A stretch of 64,000 nucleotides of DNA from Podocnemis expansa. Taxonomy: Eukaryota > Chordata > Testudines > Podocnemididae. This document shows, in pieces, positions 58,161 to 64,000 of this stretch. The position numbers were made by a program, and so were the translations under genes. The first letter of the stretch is position 1; every line of letters begins with the position of its first letter. Location: assembly GCA_007922195.1 (NCBI GenBank), contig ML681963.1, forward strand, positions 141,123,059 through 141,187,058. Reading direction: 5' to 3'. The notes below the pieces were generated by a model. That model searched no databases and was not told the DNA's origin. It was given only the letters and a program-made list of their open reading frames with translations.

Positions 58161-58939
58161 TTACTCTGGTGTTTTAATAGAGAGAATCAGTTTTCCATGT
58201 TTCATCTTTATTTAAGCTAAATCAGTCCTTTTTTTAAGTTGTGGTTAGGGAGATAGGCTAAATCATCCCATTGAGGAGTTGGTGGTACTTTGGCTGCAGT
58301 CTGGCTAAAGCACAGAAAAAAGCTAAAAATGTGGGTGGCGGCTGAGGAATATTCTACATTTTACTTCAGGGAACACACACAGACTCCAACTCCTTTGTCT
58401 CCTGACAAATTGTAGAAGAAAGAAAAATGCTATTATCTAGAGTTGAAAAATACCATTTTTGTGGGGTTTTTTCTAATTTTATTATTATTATTATTATTTT
58501 TTAGCTTAGATTAGAGGCTCATTGAAAGATAATTTGGTCTGGTCTCAAGTAATAAGGATTGGGCTGGAGCCTGAGGACTTCTGAAATCTATTCTTGAGTC
58601 ATTCACTTTGTGCGGCTTTATACAAGTCACTAATAGTAGTCAAACCCTTGTACTGTTACAATTCCTTTTACCGTATATACTCATGTATAAGCCTAGACTT
58701 TTGTGCCTGAAAATCCCCTTTAAAAAAGGCAGTTGGCTTATATGCGGGTCAGAGAGAGGAAAGCAGCCCCAGCCCAGGAGTTTTAAGTCTCCCATCTTGA
58801 GCATGCACAGAGCATGCTCAGGGTGGGGCAGCCTCTGTCTAGCCACCAGAGGGGCCATATTGTGTACTCAGTTTGGGCAGGGCTTGCAGCAAGGGGAGTG
58901 AGCCCCAGCCTCTGCCTAGCCACCGGAGCGGCCATGTAA

Positions 58940-59300
58940 CGGGTCTTGAGGGTTAGGCAGGATGTCGGGGACAGCAGGGGAAGTGGTGGTGGGGACTGTA
59001 GGGGAAGCCACGGCAGTTCCTGGGGGGTTTGGAGGGTGTTGGGGACAGCAAGGGAAGTGGCAGCGTGGCTTGGGGGTTAGGGAGAGTGTCGGGGACTGAA
59101 GGGGAAGCTGTGGTAGTTCCCGGGGGTTTGGAAGTGGGTCAGGGAACGCAGGGGAAACCACGGCAGGTCCTGGGAACTTTGGAGGGTGTCAGGGATGGTG
59201 AGGGAAGTGGCGGAGTGGCTCAGGGGCTAGGGAAGGTGTCAGGGACTGAAGGGGAAGCCATGGCAGTTCCTGGGGGGTTGGGAGGGTGTTGGGGAGTCCA
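58940..59300. repeat. GC-rich minisatellite, 50-bp unit in 100-bp pairs
   Basis: GGGGAAGCCA/CTG-type starts fall at 59001, 59101, 59151 and 59251, with related AGGGAAGTGG starts between them. The basic unit is 50 bp and alternates between two subtypes. Since 50 and 100 are not multiples of three, the open frames on both strands are not conserved coding repeats. Confidence 0.85.
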
Positions 59301-59317
59301 GGGAAACCAACAGCACG

Positions 59318-59331
59318 GGGGGGGGGGGGGT
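59318..59331 (+). repeat. Poly(G) run
   Basis: A run of about 13 G residues next to the minisatellite. Confidence 0.9.
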
Positions 59332-59469
59332 AGAGGCCCGAGGCCTCAGAACGACCTCGGCTTATACAAGGGTCACCCATTTTTTCCTGCTTTTGGGGCC
59401 TGGAACAGGGAGTAGGCTTATTTGCAGATTGGTTATCTTCAGGTGTATAAGCTAATCCACAGATGTCAA

Positions 59470-59540
59470 GTTACTTCACAAAGATGGGAAGTGTAAGTAT
59501 CCCTATTTTACAGTTGGAGAAACGAAGTTGTAGAGGTTGG
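59470..59540 (-). mobile_element. Possible MIR-like SINE fragment
   Basis: GTAAGTATCCCTATTTTACAGTTGGAGAAACGAAG resembles the reversed MIR core ATCCCCATTTTACAGATGAGGAAACTGAGG. Confidence 0.6.
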
Positions 59541-60748
59541 GGGTGTGTCTGCATTAGAAAGTGTTCTTACCTTATTGGGGTCTCAAACTCAAATCACCGC
59601 AAGGGCTCTATGAGGGCTAGGATATTGGCCTGAGGGCCCCACCACCAGTTTAATTAAAATTAAATAAAAATTTAATGTAATTTATTTAAAATTAATTGCA
59701 GTCTGATTAACTTGAATTTAAATCTAATTGAAATTACCCCTCCCCCACACCATATCACCAGCTCCTTGTGCTACCTTGGACTGACCCCCAGCGTGACTTG
59801 TCCCTGGTGGCAGCCCATCACCAACCTCCCCCCACCCCAGAGTCCCTTTATCTGGTCAGCAGAGTGGCCCCACCACAAACTGGGCTCCCTCTGAGCATTC
59901 TCAGGGAATGCACGGCTGTCTTTGGGTGGAGCCCACAAATGGGGTGATCGCCCCAGGCCCCGTGGTTATATGGGCCCCATGCTGTCCTGCTACAAGCAGG
60001 GCAATGCAGGGCCCATACCATGGCTCCCCTGCACGGCTGTGCTTCACCCTGCCCCTGCTGCTTTTGGTGGCGAGCCAAAGGCAGTGCCATGTCTGGCTTC
60101 TGGGCCCACCTGCCCTGCCTCACATGTGATGGTCCCCGGCATCCCAGCTGTGGCTGGGGAGAGACCCTGCTGGAGGTGGTGGCCTTGGGCAGAGCTGGCT
60201 TGCAGCCAGAGTGGCAGTGGCCTCAGCCAGGGCTGGGGGTGGCAGCATTGGCAACCTTGGCCAGGGCTGGCTTCTTCCCCCACCCTGGCCTCAGGGCCGC
60301 AGTGTTGGCTGGGTCCTGCTCCTGCTGGTCTCATACTGCTGGTGTCCCACTGCTGGATTGGGTTGGCTTGGCACACCATTCCTTCCTCCTGCATGGAGTG
60401 GGGTGGTCCCCCAGGCCAACTGGCCCTGGACCGTGCTCCCCCCTAGGGATGGCCCTGAGGGGGGAAGTTTTAAAAATTCCCTGCCTAAGGCAGCTCCTTG
60501 CTGGTCCATGCTGGGAATGTTGCCTGGCTGGCGCCCTCCAAAACTGGGCACCTGGGGCTTTGTCCCAGCCTAGTTACAGCCCTGGTCCTCCACCCCTTGG
60601 GGGCTTCTTGGAGCTCCTCCAGCACAGAGCCCCCATGAACCTTGCTTGCATGCCCAGGTCACTCTCCTTTGAGTCCCTGCACCTGAGCCTTCTCTGGACC
60701 CAGCCTGCTCTAGCTGCTTGACCCACCACTGCAGGGTGAGTGGTGTGT

Positions 60749-61462
60749 AATGTTCCCTCTAAGCCAGTGGTTCCCTACTTTTCCTCTGCTGTGGCACACC
60801 TGGCTACTTTTAATTAATTTGAGGCATGCCACCATATAGTGTCCAAACGAACTCATGAATATTCATGAGCCAGTGAGCCAATCCAGAGCTCTGAGTAGTT
60901 TTTCAAAAAATTTTGTGCCGCACCTGCTCAGACCTGATGCTCAGATCTGATGACACACCTGTGTGCCATGGCACACTGGTTGGGAAACACTGCTCTAAGT
61001 TGCTGATGCAGCTGAGCAGGTTATGGTGTTCGCTGCACAGCAGTTAGTGAGGCTGACATCCTCCCTCCTCCCCCAAGCCAGCCCAATCCTTTTCTCCCAT
61101 CCTAACCTGCCTGCCCTTTGTCCCAGCCCCCCCCCCCCACTGGTCTGACCCCTTCCTCCCCCTTATCCCTCCACACCCTTTCCCTTCCAGCTGCCCGACT
61201 GTCCCCATGCCCCCCTTACCTGGCTACTGGAGCAAAGCGACCAGGCCACAGGCTGCTCCTTCCACCCTGAGCATGCTCTGACTGAGCAGTCAGAGCATGC
61301 TCAGGGCAGGAGTTTTAAAAGCTCCCAGCTTAGGGGAAGATCTCTGGCAGCTGGAGGACTGTCTTCTGGCCAGGTAGGGGCCGCACGGCTGGAGTTGTTC
61401 CCTGCATGAGTGAGTAGTGGAGGCTGCGCACCTGCCTATCTGTGCAGCTTACAGGGAACTTT
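60749..61462. mobile_element. TIR element with AATGTTCCCTCTAAG ends
   Basis: AATGTTCCCTCTAAG at the left and CTTACAGGGAACTTT at the right agree as inverted repeats at 13 of 15 positions. A 228-bp hAT element interrupts it just inside the left end. Flanks GAGTGGTG (60738-60745) and GAGTGCGG (61463-61470) agree at 6 of 8 if the element starts slightly further left. Confidence 0.6.
60765..60992. mobile_element. 228-bp hAT MITE, relative of 47263
   Basis: The ends CAGTGGTTCCCTACTT and TGGTTGGGAAACACTG are inverted repeats, flanked by CTCTAAGC (60757-60764) and CTCTAAGT (60993-61000), 7 of 8. TGTGGCACACC and ATGAATATTCATGAGCC match the 47263 element, which is this element plus a long GC-rich core. 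Confidence 0.9.
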
Positions 61463-61836
61463 GAGTGCGGCTGCCAGGCAGCATTTCGGCTCCTCTGCAG
61501 CAATGACTGATGATGCCCCAGGTTGGGTGAGGGAGGTGATGCGGCGTGGTCTGTCCTTGCCCCGGAAACACTGCTGATGCTGAGCTCTTAGTCAGTGGAG
61601 GGACTCAGTACTTGAAAAGCCCTGTGGGCCACTTTTGACCCACAGATTGAAGGGGTTGGGAGCCCCTTGATTCCAGGGGTCATCACAGACCGCAGGAAGT
61701 AATGTGGCCCGCTGACCGTGTGTTTGAGACTTCTGTGTTATATGAACTAAGGCAAGTCAACAAAGATGAGAGAAAACCCTAGTGAAGTAAGACGGTTGGT
61801 ACTTTTTGCATAAGTTAGGAGGTCCAGACAAAAATT

Positions 61837-62108
61837 GGGCAGGTCTATGTTACTGCTTAAGTTGCTCTAACACACGTCATTCACAGATGTGAAGAAGAAG
61901 CCCCCTGAGTGACACAAGTTATAGCAAACTAAGCACTGGCCTCAGTAGTACTATGCTGGTGGGAGATACTCAGTTTCTGCCCCTCACAGAGGTAAAATAA
62001 TTATGCTGACAGGGGAGCACTCTCCTGTCCAAATATAGCATCTTCGCCAGATGCACTAGAATGGCAATGTAGCTACACTGATATAACGCTTCTAGTGCAG
62101 ACCTGCCC
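61837..62108. mobile_element. 272-bp MITE, 'GTCTACACT' family
   Basis: GGGCAGGTCT and AGACCTGCCC form a perfect 10-bp inverted repeat at the ends. CCCCCTGAGTGACACAAG and TAGCTACACTGATATAACGC match the reptile MITE seen in the opposite sense at 57898. Confidence 0.7.
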
Positions 62109-62244
62109 TAGGCTTTTCTGTCTTTTATCCAAACTTGCTAATCTGTGTGAGAACAACCATCTGCCTTGTCTTTCCCATGATTTTACCTTGTGTTTATTGC
62201 CATGCTTTGCCTAACATGAGGCAAGAGTCTTCTCCTAATGAAGA

Positions 62245-62450
62245 CAAGACCGGAGTGACTTGTCCAAGGTTACTCAGTGGAGTCAGTGGCAGAGATGGGA
62301 ACAGAACTTAAATCTCAAGTCCTATTCTGTTGCCTTTTCTGCAGAACTGCTTGCTGCCTCAATTTCCCCATCTTTAAATTGAAAATATTTGCCTACCTCA
62401 CAAGGGCATTTTGAAGATTAATGTTTGTACAAAAGTGTGGAGTTATGTGT
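62245..62450. mobile_element. Head-to-head pair of MIR-like fragments
   Basis: AGTGACTTGTCCAAGGTTACTCAGTGGAGTCAGTGGCAGAGATGGGAACAGAA is MIR in reverse. It is followed at 62345 by GCCTCAATTTCCCCATCTTTAAATTG and TGCCTACCTCACAAGG, which is MIR in the forward direction. The two run apart from a common centre. Confidence 0.75.
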
Positions 62451-64000
62451 TCTGTTTCCTTGTGTGAGGCCTAGACTTTGACTTGGTTGAAGAATTCTTT
62501 CATTTCCTTGAAGGCTGGTGATGTGGGTTATGTTTAAATGTGTCTACAAAGACCCTGTCTTGCACTGGAAACTTCAGTGCTTGTGAAAATAGAAGAAATA
62601 GCAGCCAAAGCCCAACTCAGTGACAGCCCTGTAAGCAGAGCAAGTTTCATAAAAAGGCCAGTGTTTTTCATTTGGGTGATTCATGCTGCTGCTTGTGTCA
62701 TTGACACATAATATATCACTCATACTCACATAAACTTTCAGAAAGGCTGTTCTGTGTGTGAAGCCATAGTACTACTGGATAAACAGCAAAAATACCACTG
62801 GAATTAAATATTTTGTTAGTGATGTCTTTCACACTGCCATCCTTGGGGTTGGATGCTAAATATATTTGATATAGCTAGCAAATGGAAGAGGATAGCTTAT
62901 GGTGTTTGGGATACTCTGGTGGTTTCTTCCTTTTTAAAAGCAGTTGACTATTTTTAGAATTATCAGTGAAAGAGACTAAAGCTGCTAGTTATGGTGGTTT
63001 TTTTTGTTTTTTTTTTTTTTTTTATGGAATACAGTTGCTGCTGCATAATGTTTTTTATTTTTCTAGGTTTGGGTTTTTTTGCATGCATAAAATGCAAATA
63101 CTACTGTGTAAATGAAACCCTGTGGTTGTGGCTTCAGCAGCTCTTAAATTGTCTCAATTATCATGGTGCACTCTTTTTTTGGGGTCAAGGCATGCAAATA
63201 ACAATACAGCTGGAACTGAAGAATGCCTGTGTTGGTGATAGGCTGTCCTCATTCAGAGAGATTGGCAAACCTTAGGGAACAATGCTATAGGCCAGCTGGA
63301 TTCATACTTAGAATAATCTTACTCCATTTATAGCTTTATTTTTTATATGAGCTTTTTTTTGTTATGTGAGCTTTGTTTCCCTTTTAAACTTCTTTTTAAA
63401 TTTTGTTTTGGACTATTTAATCGGTTGTTCTGAATTTTTTCTCTGTTCTCCCGGCTCACTGCTAAAATAAGCCATAGTCTTTATTTCACTATTTAGGGCA
63501 GAGAATGTCTAGGGCAGTGGATGCATATTCAGTCTAGGGATTCTGAAAAGAAGATAAATGTATCCTTACAACAGGCTTATTTTTCCTTTTGGATTTTAAG
63601 ATACTAATTTCTCTCTGTATATTTAAATGAAAGAACCAGGGGCCTGCTAAGTTTGCACACTCAATCATTGCTGTAAAAAAGATTTCTTTTCAGAAACAGG
63701 AGTTTTCTTGTTTATCCAAATTATTTTTTAAATCTATTCTTGGTGGGAGCAGTTGGGCACTTGCCCTTTCTGATGGATGTGAACCTGTAATTTATTTAAT
63801 ACCAGTTGTTTGACCTAGTGATTGAGGAGTTTACTGTATTAATAGGTTGGCTGAATTTAACAGTAGCTGTAAAGAATAAAAAGAATTGCTCCTTAAACAC
63901 TTGAGGGGTTTTAAGAGACTATGGCAGAGCCATTGGCTCTAAGTCTCTTCCTCAACCTTCTGAGCCTACCTGGATTAGCTTTGACAAAGCAGGCTGAAGC
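62451..64000. other. Unique AT-rich non-coding DNA
   Basis: A long T-run lies at 63000-63023. I see no element or exon that I can support. Confidence 0.45.

Larger units (their letters stand above)
58669..59455. mobile_element. Non-autonomous TIR element, 'ACCGTATATACTC' ends
   Basis: The left end TACCGTATATACTCATG is followed by TATAAGCCTAGACTTT. The right side has TCGGCTTATACAAGGGTCACCC and ends near AGGTGTATAAGC, an eroded inverse. Similar palindromic repeats are common in reptiles. The interior carries a minisatellite. Confidence 0.55.
59575..61735. mobile_element. 2.2-kb hAT-like element hosting nested elements
   Basis: The left end GGGGTCTCAAACTC and right end GTTTGAGACTTCTG are inverted repeats of the 22845 family. 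As there, an AT-rich AATTAAATT zone (59650-59730) adjoins a GC-rich core (59740-60730). At least one other TIR element is nested at 60749-61462. No convincing 8-bp duplication flanks it, so the two ends could belong to separate insertions. The 233-codon frame at 60020-60721 lies in the GC-rich core and has no transposase features. Confidence 0.55.

Noticed and set aside
58916..59415. 128-codon Gly/Val-rich frame
   Set aside because: This is the minisatellite read through; the 50-bp unit is not a multiple of three, so the peptide repeat is not maintained.
60020..60721. 233-codon plus frame, the longest in the window
   Set aside because: It is in the GC-rich core of the 59575 hAT-like element, with shadow frames on both strands and no transposase or other domain features.
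1..64000. Possible bacterial, phage or CRISPR content
   Set aside because: There are no long contiguous genes, ribosome-binding sites or regularly spaced direct repeats with unique spacers. Repeat types are those of vertebrate nuclear DNA.
1..64000. tRNA, rRNA or other classical RNA genes
   Set aside because: I looked for tRNA-like B-box sequence with a cloverleaf and for rRNA-like blocks and saw none beyond decayed MIR heads.

Overview
This is a window of vertebrate nuclear DNA, most probably from a turtle (Testudines), with a crocodilian as the alternative. The base composition is AT-leaning. There are no dense ORFs and no operon-like layout, and microsatellites and homopolymers are common. 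The window is packed with interspersed repeats of reptile/amniote type: antisense CR1-type LINE sequence, MIR-like fragments, many short hAT-like elements with 8-bp target duplications, solo LTRs, and a dispersed SINE-like element sharing the core GCATGAGCTTTCGTGGGAG. I recognise repeat styles from memory; no database was searched, and the species call is an inference.

I cannot confirm any protein-coding gene. The window looks intronic or intergenic. A few short open segments are bounded by plausible splice signals, the best being minus 24963-25166 and 45154-45248. They lie on both strands, I recognise none of them, and they are reported only as candidates.

Layout: 1-7 kb holds a GC-rich terminal-inverted-repeat (TIR) element (1819-2502), a SINE fragment, a repeat also found near 56.5 kb, and a 1.4-kb antisense CR1 LINE (about 5101-6560). 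7-15 kb is mostly unique. 15-23.6 kb holds a foldback-bearing hAT-like element, a GC-rich 839-bp element, the foldback SINE with a 100-N gap (18278-18733), an LTR-like sequence cut by a 181-bp hAT, a second foldback SINE (22443-22623) and a 773-bp hAT-like element. 27.5-28.6 kb is a 1-kb hAT-like element with two 200-bp elements nested inside it. 31.3-31.9 kb is a minus-strand LTR-like element with another hAT-like copy inside. 40.7-43.2 kb carries several MITE/hAT insertions, one inside another. 47.3-49.8 kb has two related GC-rich hAT-like elements. 51.6-52.5 kb is a solo LTR carrying a CR1 tail. 58.7-62.1 kb is a dense pile: a TIR element with a 50/100-bp minisatellite, a 2.2-kb hAT-like element with two further elements nested in it, and a MITE.

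The most striking signal is at 18278-18733. Two perfectly identical 113-bp inverted arms of the SINE are enclosed as one unit by a perfect 13-bp direct repeat, so the foldback looks like a single insertion event. The assembly gap inside it is flanked by the same 47 bp on both sides, which suggests the gap is false. A second, older foldback of the same family at 22443-22623 has a diverged 16-bp flanking repeat (13/16), so the mechanism may have recurred.
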